Origin: JAAFHB01 sp038236995
Lineage (GTDB): Bacteria > Bacteroidota > Bacteroidia > Bacteroidales > Prolixibacteraceae
Assembly (NCBI GenBank): GCA_038236995.1
Contig: JBBRZE010000019.1
Coordinates: 1-64,000, forward strand
Length of the DNA: 64,000 bases
Direction of reading: 5' to 3'
Part shown: one piece after another, positions 16,377 to 24,909 of the stretch
Numbering within the stretch: the stretch's first letter is position 1
How the letters are laid out: each line of letters begins with the position of its first letter
Translations under genes and position numbers: made by a program
Notes under the pieces: model-generated
What the model was told of the DNA's origin: nothing
Database searches by the model: none
What the model saw: the letters and a program-made list of their open reading frames with translations, nothing else

Positions 16377-17585
16377 TCATTTACCTGGAAGTTCTGAAAC
16401 AATTCCGATCACCTCCATCATTGCCCTGCTGTTATGGTAGGGACATTTCCAGAAACCGGCCTTATCTTCAGAAGCTATTGGAATCCCATCTTTATCAACC
16501 CGCCAAAACCATTCACCATTCACCCAATCAATCATAGTAGTGCGAATGAATTGCCACACATTGACAAGCTGATTTTTATAAATATCTTTACCCGTAATTT
16601 TCCAGGCATAAGCAAGACCGACCATCGCTTCGGCCTGCATCCACCAATGTTTATCCGTATCAAGATGTCCTGACAGCATGTCCTTCTCATTAAAGAGAGA
16701 TCCATCCAAATCACACCCATCTGCTAATGTAGCATCAACCATCTGGACCAGGTTCTCACTAACTTCAGCAATCAGTTTCGTTTCCCCCACAGCAATGGCT
16801 GCTTCATACAAAAGCCAAGCTCCTTCAATATCGTGTCCGTATGATACAATCGGTGATTGAACTGTCCAATCGTTCGCAAAAAACAAGTTGAAATGGTGAG
16901 TCCGAGGATCAATAATTTTATCGAGAAAAATACGGATCAATGCGGCGGTCTTCTCTCTCAACTGATTATCAGGCCATATTTTCAGCAAATTCGTATAGGG
17001 TTCAAGAATATGAAGATGCGTGTTCATTGATTTGGGTTCGTTCGCATCTTTCGGGCTAAGTCTGAAATCTTTGAGTATACTCCAGTCATTGGCAAATGCC
17101 TCGAAGTAACCACCTTCAACCGGATCGTAGCTAAATTTCTCAATACATTCAAACAACCCTATGGCCTTCTCTAGCGCCTGTGGGTTTTTACTTGCCTTGA
17201 AATACTCCGAAAAACCATATATTCCAAATCCCTGCGCATAGATCTGTTTACGGCTGTTCAGAACAGTCCCTTTTTCGTCGAGTTCCCAGAACAATCCGCC
17301 AAATTCCTTGTCACTGAAATTTTCATTGATATACTGATAGGCCCTGTCAGCCAACGCAAGATATTCCGGGTGATGTGTGAAATTATATGCAGCAGAAAAA
17401 GTCCATAAAATCCGGGCATTCAGGACTACACCTTTGGATGCGCCGTTTATTTGCCGGTTAAAATGATCGCGTCTGCCAGCAAATCCACCAAATTCATTGT
17501 CCAAACAGAAATCTGTCCAGTACTTTAAGATATGCTCCAGTTCCTGAGCAAGTTCATCCTTTAATTTCCGCGGGAAATAAGTCAT
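16377..17585 (-). CDS. AGE-family epimerase, probable cellobiose/mannobiose 2-epimerase
   Basis: Cytoplasmic (alpha/alpha)6-barrel enzyme of 402 aa. Motifs typical of cellobiose 2-epimerases are MNTHLHILEPYTNL (about residue 187), SYGHDIEGAWLL (about 248), KHWWMQAEAMVGLAYAW (about 318) and FWKCPYHNSRAMMEV (about 380), carrying the conserved catalytic histidines. It would epimerise the reducing-end mannose of beta-1,4-mannobiose to glucose, giving mannosylglucose for the adjacent phosphorylase. Its ATG overlaps the stop of the GH130 gene by 4 bp, indicating translational coupling. N-acylglucosamine epimerase is a less likely alternative given the neighbours. Confidence 0.9.
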   Translation of the reverse strand: MTYFPRKLKDELAQELEHILKYWTDFCLDNEFGGFAGRRDHFNRQINGASKGVVLNARILWTFSAAYNFTHHPEYLALADRAYQYINENFSDKEFGGLFWELDEKGTVLNSRKQIYAQGFGIYGFSEYFKASKNPQALEKAIGLFECIEKFSYDPVEGGYFEAFANDWSILKDFRLSPKDANEPKSMNTHLHILEPYTNLLKIWPDNQLREKTAALIRIFLDKIIDPRTHHFNLFFANDWTVQSPIVSYGHDIEGAWLLYEAAIAVGETKLIAEVSENLVQMVDATLADGCDLDGSLFNEKDMLSGHLDTDKHWWMQAEAMVGLAYAWKITGKDIYKNQLVNVWQFIRTTMIDWVNGEWFWRVDKDGIPIASEDKAGFWKCPYHNSRAMMEVIGIVSELPGK

Positions 17586-18769
17586 AAATCTGGATTAAAA
17601 GCAATATTTTGATCGATAAGCTCGTTTATATTCTGAACTGATGCAGCCGAACGGAACTTATCCTGTGGTGTGTTGATGCAATAATCGACCAGTTGATCAA
17701 CTGTTGATGTCGCGACATGCATACGCGTATCTGATGAAGCATAATAAATAAATACCTCACCATCCTCCTCTTCAATCCAGCCATTTGTAAATACTACATT
17801 CGAAACATCCCCGACACGCTCTTCGCCAAGCGGCCCAATAAAATGGCCGGCAGGTTTGTAAATCACTTTTGTAGGATCATCAATTGCAGTCATAAACAGA
17901 TAAAGCGTATATCGAAGTCCGGCAGCAGTATTCCTGACACCATGAGCAATATTTAACCACCCTTTTGCGGTTTTAATCGGAGCAGGACCCTGACCGTTCT
18001 TCACTTCGTATACCGTGTGATAGACTTTGGCATCCAAAATTTTCTCATGTTTAACTTCCGCATTTACGATGGTATCCGAAAGGCCAAATGCAATTCCACC
18101 TCCTTTGCCTGTGTCGATAAAACCATCCTGCGGACGTGTGAAAAATGCATATTTTCCATCAACAAACCATGGGTGCAATACCACATTGCGTTGTTGTCCG
18201 CCATAAGTAATCAGATCAGGAAGGCGCTCCCAATTGATAAAATCTTTTGTCCTTGCAATACCAGCCGCAGCTACAGCACTGCTTGTATCACCTTCAGGAG
18301 CATTGGGATCCTTTCTTTCGGTGCAAAATACACCATATACATAACCATCCTCATGGATCGTAACCCGCATATCATAAAGATTGGTATCGGGATTTTCTGT
18401 CTCGGGCATTGTAATAGGCCGTTCCCAGAACCGAAAGTTATCGACTCCGTTAGGACTTTCAGCAACGGCAAAAAAAGATTTCCGGTCATTCCCCTCAACA
18501 CGAACAATTAATAAATATTTACCGTTCCACTTTACAGCACCTGAATTAAAAGTCGCATTAAATCCGATACGCTCCATGCAATAAGGATTTGTTTCAGGAT
18601 TCAGATCATAACGCCAATGGATTGGAATATGATTCCGTGTTAAAACCGGGTACTTAAACCGGTTAAAAACACCATTCGTACTGAAACGCTTCTCATTTTT
18701 TCGGGTCAGTAAAGCTTCACTTTCACTCCGGATGATTGCAATGCGATTCTGAAATAATTCGTCATTCAT
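17582..18769 (-). CDS. GH130 phosphorylase, probable 4-O-beta-D-mannosyl-D-glucose phosphorylase
   Basis: 395 aa five-bladed beta-propeller enzyme of glycoside hydrolase family 130. Cleaves mannosylglucose with inorganic phosphate to alpha-mannose-1-phosphate and glucose, in the cytoplasm. Visible motifs are ERIGFNATFNSGAVKWNGKY (about 66-85), YLLIVRVEGNDRKSFFAVAES, NLYDMRVTIHEDGYVYG (its Asp at 133 fits the general acid of the family), TRPQDGFIDTGKGGGIAFG and IYYASSDTRMHVATS. There is no signal peptide. Coupling to a 2-epimerase favours mannosylglucose phosphorylase over mannooligosaccharide phosphorylase. It is the first gene of the operon; the AraC-like gene is divergent 667 bp away. Confidence 0.93.
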   Translation of the reverse strand: MNDELFQNRIAIIRSESEALLTRKNEKRFSTNGVFNRFKYPVLTRNHIPIHWRYDLNPETNPYCMERIGFNATFNSGAVKWNGKYLLIVRVEGNDRKSFFAVAESPNGVDNFRFWERPITMPETENPDTNLYDMRVTIHEDGYVYGVFCTERKDPNAPEGDTSSAVAAAGIARTKDFINWERLPDLITYGGQQRNVVLHPWFVDGKYAFFTRPQDGFIDTGKGGGIAFGLSDTIVNAEVKHEKILDAKVYHTVYEVKNGQGPAPIKTAKGWLNIAHGVRNTAAGLRYTLYLFMTAIDDPTKVIYKPAGHFIGPLGEERVGDVSNVVFTNGWIEEEDGEVFIYYASSDTRMHVATSTVDQLVDYCINTPQDKFRSAASVQNINELIDQNIAFNPDL

Positions 18770-19436
18770 GATTAAATTGTTTTATATCTTGTCAGCTAAT
18801 TAGTTTTCAAGTCTATTCAAATTGACTACATGTCAAACCTCTTCCACATCGTCGAGATTAAAAGACTCTTTCATTAAACATCACTTTTGTAAAAACTACA
18901 TTATAAGGTCGATGACATCGATACTCAACCTTTTTCATCAGTATAATTCATGTCCGTTAGTTGTATGCAAACTTAGTCTGCAAAACAACCAAATTATAAT
19001 AGTATCTTATCTAATAAATGTACTTTCTGATCAGTTAAGCATACTAAATCAACATCCATTTTTTATTTTATTCAATTTCGACAGTAAAAATACATTTTAT
19101 TCAAAATCAGTCATAACCGTATTTACACAGCTGTCTTGAAAAAACCAACTTGAATTGAGGCAATTACGAATCATTCCGTATAACAAATAGCCATTTAAAA
19201 TTGAATGTTAAGTTTATAAGTTACCTTCAGGAAATCAAAGTGCTATCGTCATTTCATAGTGAAATGGATATCCGGAAAAAATTAAAATCATACTTTTTTC
19301 CAATACTATCACACCAAATTTCGAATATAAACAGTATTTTAGCGCTGATTATAAACTAAACGGCTTTCTTCCAACAATCCAGCAGCATTGACTTAATTTA
19401 TAAATCTGTCTGAATTAAAAAATAAACGTTTTACTC
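18770..19436. other. 667-bp divergent regulatory region of the mannoside operon
   Basis: AT-rich and without a credible gene. A CAAACTTA sequence (18968-18975) reads TAAGTTTG on the minus strand, a -7-like box nearly 200 bp before the GH130 start. CATTTCA-tag-TGAAATG (19250-19266) is a perfect 7-bp inverted repeat on the side of the AraC-like gene and could be an operator. AraC proteins normally bind in such spacers, but no clear direct-repeat pair stands out. Confidence 0.45.
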
Positions 19437-20312
19437 ATGAAAGATCCTATACACAGAGAGATAACACCGCTAAGCGATAACGACTGTTTTATGGTTTTTG
19501 ACCGGTATAAGTCGGAATTTAGTTTCCCTGTCCATTTTCATCCTGAATATGAAATCAACTATATTTCGAATGCAAAAGGGGCAAAAAGGATTGTGGGGGA
19601 TCATATTGATGAAATTGATGATCTGGAGTTGGTACTTGTCGGACCGAATATTTTCCATTGCTGGGAAGATTACCACAACACCGAAAAGCAGATTCATGAA
19701 ATCACTATTCAGTTTCCGGCAGACCTGATCGGCGAGAATCTTCTAAATAAGAATGTTTATAAACCCATCAAAGAGCTGTTTCACCATGCACAGCGTGGAA
19801 TCGCTTTCTCGCGGCAAACAATCAGGCAAGTTGAAGACAAACTATTCACAATTAGCAAGAAAAGCGGATTCGATTCAATCCTTGAATTACAGTCTTTACT
19901 GTTTGATCTGGCCACTTCCCGAAACCAGCGGTTGCTGACCAATGCCTCTTTTCAACGGGCAAACGATTTTTACAACAGTGAAAACATCGAAAAGATGTAC
20001 AACTACATTAAGGAGAACTACAACAAGAAGATTAAGTTGGAAGATGTTGCCCAGTTACTTAGCATGTCGGTGGTTTCATTTACCCGACTAATTAAGCAAC
20101 ACACCGGAAAGTCATTCATTGATTTTTTGAACGAAATGCGCCTTGGTTTAGCCACGCGGCAGTTGATCGAAACAAATACGAGTATTGCGCAAATATGTTT
20201 TAATTGAGGCTTTAACAATGTTTCAAACTTCAATCGTGTCTTTAAGCGGAAACAAGGGGTAACACCCTCCGAATTCAGGAATAATTTCACGGGGATGAAA
20301 AGCATTTACTGA
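19437..20312 (+). pseudogene. AraC-family regulator interrupted by an in-frame TGA near its C-terminus
   Basis: The first 256 codons encode a cupin-type sensor (FPVHFHPEYEINYIS, VLVGPNIFHCW) and most of an AraC DNA-binding domain (KIKLEDVAQLLSMSVVSFTRLIKQHTG region, first HTH). A TGA at 20205-20207 stops translation after SIAQICFN. The same frame then continues intact for 34 codons (GFNNVSNFNRVFKRKQGVTP...) to a second TGA at 20310-20312. The stop sits where family members usually have a small or polar residue such as Cys, so one base change from TGT/TGC explains it. The recognition helix of the second HTH is lost unless the TGA is read through. By position it would control the divergent mannoside operon. 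A sequencing error is possible. Confidence 0.82.
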
Positions 20313-20346
20313 CACTTGTTACCTTTGGTGAAAATTAAATCGGCGC

Positions 20347-20967
20347 ATGACAATAGATAATTTCCCTTCTAAACTTTTGGAAAACGCGGTAAATGAATTC
20401 GCTAAACTGCCCGGAATCGGAAAGAAAACGGCACTACGGCTTGTACTTCATTTACTAAAAAAAGATGTCACAGAAGTTCAACGGTTTAGCAGGGCCTTGA
20501 CACAACTACGTGAAGAGGTAAAGCATTGCCGGATATGCCGCAATATTTCCGACGCTGAAATCTGCAATATTTGCAATAATCCATCGCGCGACAGCCGTAC
20601 GGTTTGTGTGGTTGAGAACATCCGCGACGTGATGTCGATCGAAAACACTCAACAATACCGGGGCGTCTATCACGTTTTGGGCGGAATTATTTCACCGATG
20701 GATGGAATTGGCCCTGCCGATCTTGAGATTGATTCACTTCTTAAAAGGATTGAAAATAACGAAATCGATGAAGTGATATTTGCCTTAAGTACCACGATGG
20801 AGGGCGACAGCACCAATTTTTATATCTTTAAAAAAATCAAAGGGGGCCATGTGAAGATTACCACTTTGGCGAGAGGTGTTTCCATCGGAGATGAAATCGA
20901 ATATACGGACGAGGTGACTTTAGGACGGTCGATTGTTAACCGTATGCTTTTTGAAAACTTCCTGTGA
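20347..20967 (+). CDS. recR: Recombination mediator protein RecR
   Basis: 206 aa, the usual RecR length. Works with RecO (and RecF) to load RecA on SSB-coated gaps. Visible features are the helix-hairpin-helix FAKLPGIGKKTALRLVLHLL, the four-cysteine zinc finger (CRICRNIS... CNICNNPSRD), and the Toprim segment CVVENIRDVMSIE with the Walker-like C-terminal region FALSTTMEGDSTNFYI. It begins 34 bp after the end of the broken AraC frame, on the same strand. Confidence 0.97.
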   Translation: MTIDNFPSKLLENAVNEFAKLPGIGKKTALRLVLHLLKKDVTEVQRFSRALTQLREEVKHCRICRNISDAEICNICNNPSRDSRTVCVVENIRDVMSIENTQQYRGVYHVLGGIISPMDGIGPADLEIDSLLKRIENNEIDEVIFALSTTMEGDSTNFYIFKKIKGGHVKITTLARGVSIGDEIEYTDEVTLGRSIVNRMLFENFL

Positions 20968-21111
20968 TATAGGTTGAAAAACTGTTTATATCGTTTAATG
21001 GCTCGCTAAAAACAGGGTTTGGAGATGCTAATTATGTCAATAGCTGAATTACAAGAAGCCAGTTGCACTGAGTTAAAAATTTCTGATGAGCTATAAAAAT
21101 ACCAAAGTTTG

Positions 21112-21654
21112 ATGCAAATGAAATCATATCTCTCAAACGACATTCTCGCGCTCCGGGCGATTGAACCCGAAGATATTGAATTGCTGTTTTCATGGGAAAA
21201 CGATCCGGAAATTTGGGAAGTTAGTCACACACTGGTCCCCTATTCGAAATACATCCTTGCCCTATATATAAAAAATGCCGATAAAGACATTTACGAAAGC
21301 AAACAACTTCGTTTAATGATCGAAACTACAGATGGGAAAACCATTGGCGCCATTGATCTTTTTGATTTCGAACCTTACCATTCACGCGTTGGGATCGGCT
21401 TGCTGATTCATAGCCGCGAGGACCGGTCGAAAGGTTATGCCTCGGTAGCGCTTGAACTACTGATCGATTATTGCTTTAAAAAGCTAAATATCCATCAATT
21501 GTATGCGAATATCGAAACGGGAAACAAAATAAGTCTCCAGTTGTTCGAAAAGCATGGCTTTCGGATTTGTGGCACTAAGAAGGAGTGGCTTCGGACAGAT
21601 GCAGGATGGAAAGATGAAGTGATGCTCCAATTGGTGGCAAAAGAGACAATTTAA
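21112..21654 (+). CDS. GNAT-family N-acetyltransferase (RimJ/SpeG-like)
   Basis: 180 aa. The fold-defining parts are LRAIEPEDIELLFSWENDPE (beta1-alpha1), GAIDLFDFEPYHSRVGIGLLI, the acetyl-CoA loop region REDRSKGYASVALELLIDYCF, and HQLYANIETGNKISLQLFEKHGFR. The substrate could be a ribosomal protein N-terminus, a polyamine or an antibiotic; the sequence does not decide. The first in-frame ATG after the preceding TTG (21109) is at 21112, with another two codons later at 21118 that could equally be the start. Confidence 0.85.
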   Translation: MQMKSYLSNDILALRAIEPEDIELLFSWENDPEIWEVSHTLVPYSKYILALYIKNADKDIYESKQLRLMIETTDGKTIGAIDLFDFEPYHSRVGIGLLIHSREDRSKGYASVALELLIDYCFKKLNIHQLYANIETGNKISLQLFEKHGFRICGTKKEWLRTDAGWKDEVMLQLVAKETI

Positions 21655-21851
21655 CAGATATTCAAATAATGATATAATTGCACTTATTTTTTAGTCTTAC
21701 TTCCGGTAGAAGTGATTTTGGCCTCTCTTTTCAGTTCAGACAGATATCATTTGCAAAATGATGAACGTTAAAAGCATAGGCCAATTATTCACCAATTATG
21801 TCTTTCCCTTCATTAATATTGCCAATAGACAAAATTGATAAGATCGTATTT

Positions 21852-22262
21852 TTACACCAACTGTACCTGACTTATCTCGTCAGCAAATTTATGCAGAGAT
21901 TTTTCAATTTTCTGAACCGTCTTTTGGCTTGGCTTGCGCCTTCCGGTTACATAGTGGCTCAACTGACCTTGTGCTATGCCAGTCAGCCTTCCTAACCCGG
22001 CCAATGATAATACATTTGAGTAATATGCAAGAAATGAAGCTGTATCGTATTTAAATACAAACTCTAAATCTTCTGGGAAAGGTTTGCCGACTTCCTTATA
22101 ATAAGTCTGTATTTCATCCCTGCTGCTGTAAAAATCATTTATGGCTTCCTGTACGGTATCTCCTTGCCCTAGCATCCCAAACGTTAAACCTTTGGTTTGC
22201 TCCCCCAAATGTATATCGTAAGTACCGTCTAAGCCTTTCTCAATAAATACATCTACTTTCAT
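21852..22262 (-). CDS. hicB: HicB-type antitoxin with helix-turn-helix
   Basis: 136 aa. The N-terminal half is a HicB partial RNase-H-like fold (VFIEKGLDGTYDIHL, FGMLGQGDTVQEAINDFYSSRDE). The C-terminal third is an HTH (LAGLGRLTGIAQGQLSHYVTGRRKPSQ) used for operator binding. It would neutralise the HicA toxin encoded 14 bp upstream and repress the pair. Longer than minimal HicB antitoxins because of the HTH, as in many two-domain members. Confidence 0.85.
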   Translation of the reverse strand: MKVDVFIEKGLDGTYDIHLGEQTKGLTFGMLGQGDTVQEAINDFYSSRDEIQTYYKEVGKPFPEDLEFVFKYDTASFLAYYSNVLSLAGLGRLTGIAQGQLSHYVTGRRKPSQKTVQKIEKSLHKFADEISQVQLV

Positions 22263-22276
22263 CTTATCAATATTTT

Positions 22277-22465
22277 TTAAAATTTAACTCCCGAATCATG
22301 ACTGATCTGCTTTAATGTTCCAAATTTCACCTCTTCACTTTTGTGATGCCCTGTTTGAAATTCCTTTCCTGTTATCGGACTAAACCACCAGGGGTGTTTT
22401 TTACCATCACCTATCCAATAGCACCCTTCTTTTTTTAATTTTCGTTCCAATTCAGAATATTTCAT
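22277..22465 (-). CDS. hicA: HicA-type mRNA interferase toxin
   Basis: 62 aa, a small double-stranded-RNA-binding-like fold. Starts KYSELERKLKKEGCYWIGDG, contains the conserved His in GKKHPWWFSP, and ends with HHKSEEVKFGTLKQISHDSG, the conserved C-terminal part of HicA. HicA cleaves mRNA and tmRNA when unpaired from HicB. First gene of the two-gene module, with a promoter-like element just upstream. Confidence 0.85.
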   Translation of the reverse strand: MKYSELERKLKKEGCYWIGDGKKHPWWFSPITGKEFQTGHHKSEEVKFGTLKQISHDSGVKF

Positions 22466-22495
22466 ATTTCAACGAAAGTAAGATTAGTCAAAGCA

Positions 22496-22527
22496 CAAAG
22501 ATATTAATACGAATATCATTAATCAAG
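22496..22527 (-). promoter_or_regulatory. hicAB promoter with overlapping palindrome
   Basis: On the minus strand TATCTTTG (22496-22503) and CTTG (22524-22527) with a 20-bp spacer resemble -7 and -33 boxes, about 30 bp before hicA. GATATT (22500-22505) and AATATC (22512-22517) form an inverted repeat overlapping the -7 box, a plausible HicB operator for autorepression. Confidence 0.42.
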
Positions 22528-22588
22528 CATTTCGCCTTCTTTTTCATCCTACCACTAATTTTTAGAGCTGCAAAATTGCTTTTTAGCT

Positions 22589-23035
22589 TTAGAGCTCCCT
22601 ATAGTCTGGTATTTCAGGTAAGAAAGTATAAGTGAGTTGAACTTGATCAAACCGGCAGCAATAATGGGTCAATCCGTTTGTAACAATCAGGTAACTGACT
22701 CTCAGATCAAGGTTATAACGGGCAATCTGATCAAACACTTGTTGGGAAATCTTCACTTCGGGTGCCTTACATTCAACTACAACCAACGGGTTCCCTGATT
22801 TTGAAAACAACACAATATCTGTGCGGAAATCCCGCTGATTCATCCTCAACGATCGCTCAATGGCTACAAGTGACGCCGGGTAATGCTTCTCTTCCGTAAG
22901 GTATCGGACAAAGTTTTGCCGGACCCACTCTTCGGGAGTCAGTGCTACCCATCGCCGGCGAAAACCATCAAAAATCAGCTTTTTATCAAGCTTATCCTTG
23001 ATGCGAAAAGGATATTGAGGCAGATTAAGGATCAT
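22589..23035 (-). CDS. Type I restriction R-subunit N-terminal-like nuclease domain protein (HSDR_N_2)
   Basis: 148 aa, a stand-alone PD-(D/E)XK-type fold of the HSDR_N_2 family, widespread and usually solitary in Bacteroidota. Visible are LTPEEWVRQNFVRYLTEEK, the Asp in RTDIVLFSKSG and the EXK motif in VVVECKAPEVKIS. No methylase, specificity or helicase subunit is nearby, so it is not a restriction system as such; a role in DNA maintenance or repair is a guess. It is divergent from amn. Confidence 0.8.
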   Translation of the reverse strand: MILNLPQYPFRIKDKLDKKLIFDGFRRRWVALTPEEWVRQNFVRYLTEEKHYPASLVAIERSLRMNQRDFRTDIVLFSKSGNPLVVVECKAPEVKISQQVFDQIARYNLDLRVSYLIVTNGLTHYCCRFDQVQLTYTFLPEIPDYREL

Positions 23036-23103
23036 TGTTGATATTTAAATCACTCAAAACTAATTTTTATTTTCAATCGAACCAAAAATCTGCGAAAACC
23101 GGA

Positions 23104-23111
23104 TAATTTTG
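23104..23111 (+). promoter_or_regulatory. -7 box of the amn-holA-rhomboid promoter
   Basis: TAATTTTG matches TAnnTTTG, 14 bp before the amn ATG. The -33 area is T-rich but lacks an exact TTTG. Confidence 0.4.
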
Positions 23112-23125
23112 CCTAAAATTCGGAT

Positions 23126-23896
23126 ATGAAGACAAAAGAAGAGATTGTAAGAAACTGGCTTCCCCGCTACACGGGTCGGGAACTTGAAGATTTCACTCAA
23201 CACATTATTCTCACGAACTTTCAGAACTACATTGAAAATTTTGCCGAGAAATTTAACGTGCCGATTGTTGGTGAAGACAAATCAATGCCAAATGCCAGTG
23301 CTCATGGTATTACAATCATCAATTTTGGGATGGGAAGTCCGAATGCCGCCACGATAATGGATCTGCTCAGTGCGATTATGCCAGAGGCAGTCCTTTTCCT
23401 TGGGAAATGTGGTGGTTTAAAGCGGAAGAGTGAACTTGGCAGTTTAATCCTGCCCATTGCAGCGATTCGAAGCGACGGTACTTCAAACGATTATCTGCCA
23501 CCGGAAGTCCCTGCCCTTCCAGCTTTCAGTCTTCAACGCGCAGTTTCTTCAACAATTCGAGATCTAGGTCTCGACTACTGGACCGGCACTGTGTTCACCA
23601 CCAATAAGAGAGTTTGGGAATACGACGAACGATTTAAGAAGTACCTGAGTAAAACCCGCGCAATGGCGATCGACATGGAAACCGCAACGATTTTTACAGT
23701 GGGGTTTTGCAATCAGATTCCAACAGGTGCCTTGTTATTGGTTTCCGACCAACCTATGATCTCCACCGGGGTAAAAACGGCAGCAAGCGACAAAGAGGTG
23801 ACACGAAAATATGTGAACAGACACCTCGAAGTCGGCATCGGTGCGTTAACCGAAATAATTAATGACGGCCGGTCGGTAAAACATCTGAAATTTTAA
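23126..23896 (+). CDS. amn: AMP nucleosidase
   Basis: 256 aa nucleoside-phosphorylase-fold enzyme that hydrolyses AMP to adenine and ribose-5-phosphate. This is the short form common in Bacteroidota, lacking the N-terminal domain of the Escherichia coli enzyme. Motifs: INFGMGSPNAATIMDLLSA, VLFLGKCGGLKRKSELGSLI, GTSNDYLPPEVPALPAF, AMAIDMETATIFTVGF and LLLVSDQPM. It is followed 5 bp later by holA and probably shares its transcript. Confidence 0.93.
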   Translation: MKTKEEIVRNWLPRYTGRELEDFTQHIILTNFQNYIENFAEKFNVPIVGEDKSMPNASAHGITIINFGMGSPNAATIMDLLSAIMPEAVLFLGKCGGLKRKSELGSLILPIAAIRSDGTSNDYLPPEVPALPAFSLQRAVSSTIRDLGLDYWTGTVFTTNKRVWEYDERFKKYLSKTRAMAIDMETATIFTVGFCNQIPTGALLLVSDQPMISTGVKTAASDKEVTRKYVNRHLEVGIGALTEIINDGRSVKHLKF

Positions 23897-23901
23897 TTGA
23901 T

Positions 23902-24906
23902 ATGGATTTTAATCAGATTATTGCTGATCTCAAAAATAAGAATTATTCACCAGTCTACTTCTTCGAAGGAGAAGAGCCATTTTTTATGGATCAGATCAGT
24001 GATTATATTCTCGAAAATGTACTAACCGAGGATGAAAAAGGGTTCAACCAGACCATTTTGTACGGCAAAGACCTTAGTCTCGATTCGATAATGACAGCGG
24101 CAAAACGCTTTCCGATGATGGCCGAACGGCAGGTGGTTGTAATCCGCGAAGCCCAGAATATCAAAAACATTGAAGATCTTGCACCCTATGTTGAAAAGCC
24201 AATGAGGTCAACGATCCTTGTGTTTAATTACAAATACAAGACGATCGACAAGCGGAAGAAATTGTATAAGGCGCTTCAGAAAAACGGCGTTTACATGGAA
24301 TCTAAACCATTGTACGAAAATCAGGTACCAGCATGGATTTCAAAGTATCTGAAAGAAAAAAACCTTGGAATCGATCCGCGGGCAGCCCAGATGATTACCG
24401 ATTTTGTGGGAAGTGATCTCCAAAGGATCGTTAACGAACTTGAAAAAGTAACCATCTCACTGGTTCCGGGTACCAGCATTATGCCCGAAGATGTTGAGAA
24501 AAATATTGGCATCAGCAAGGAGTTTAATACCTTTGAGCTTCAAAATGCGCTGGGAAACAAGGATATTCTGAAATCGAACAGGATCATCAACTATTTTATC
24601 GACAACGAAAAACTCCATCCGCTAACAGTAATCATTGGAATGTTAGTTACGTATTTCCGGAAATTACTTATTTATCACTCGATTGAGAATAAGTCGGATC
24701 GCACCATCGTATCGCAAAAGCTGGGGGTGAACCCTTTTTTCATCAGCGATTATGCCAATGCTGCCCGTAATTACAGTCTCGATAAAGCAATTCTTATCAT
24801 TTCGATGATGCGCGAATACGATTTACGATCAAAAGGTGCTCGCGGTGGCACAACGAGTAACGGTGACTTGTTAAAAGAACTTGTATTTAAAATCTTACAT
24901 ATATAA
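23902..24906 (+). CDS. holA: DNA polymerase III subunit delta
   Basis: 334 aa clamp-loader subunit that opens the sliding clamp. Recognised by FEGEEPFFMDQISDYI (residues 21-36), RFPMMAERQVVVIREAQ, LAPYVEKPMRSTILVF, AWISKYLKEKNLGIDPRAAQ, FVGSDLQRIVNELEKV and the C-terminal collar region ending RGGTTSNGDLLKELVFKI. Domain order (N-terminal AAA-like fold, lid, collar) and length fit HolA. Gene spacing of 5 bp to amn and 3 bp to the rhomboid gene indicates one operon. Confidence 0.95.
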   Translation: MDFNQIIADLKNKNYSPVYFFEGEEPFFMDQISDYILENVLTEDEKGFNQTILYGKDLSLDSIMTAAKRFPMMAERQVVVIREAQNIKNIEDLAPYVEKPMRSTILVFNYKYKTIDKRKKLYKALQKNGVYMESKPLYENQVPAWISKYLKEKNLGIDPRAAQMITDFVGSDLQRIVNELEKVTISLVPGTSIMPEDVEKNIGISKEFNTFELQNALGNKDILKSNRIINYFIDNEKLHPLTVIIGMLVTYFRKLLIYHSIENKSDRTIVSQKLGVNPFFISDYANAARNYSLDKAILIISMMREYDLRSKGARGGTTSNGDLLKELVFKILHI

Positions 24907-24909
24907 AGA

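Noticed and set aside
18822..19139. 105-codon plus-strand open frame in the mannoside operon spacer
   Set aside because: Low-complexity composition, no family, no ribosome-binding context; it lies in an AT-rich regulatory region.
21034..21096. A 20-residue open frame starting MSIAELQEAS between recR and the acetyltransferase
   Set aside because: It resembles the start of small addiction-module antitoxins but is far too short to support a call.
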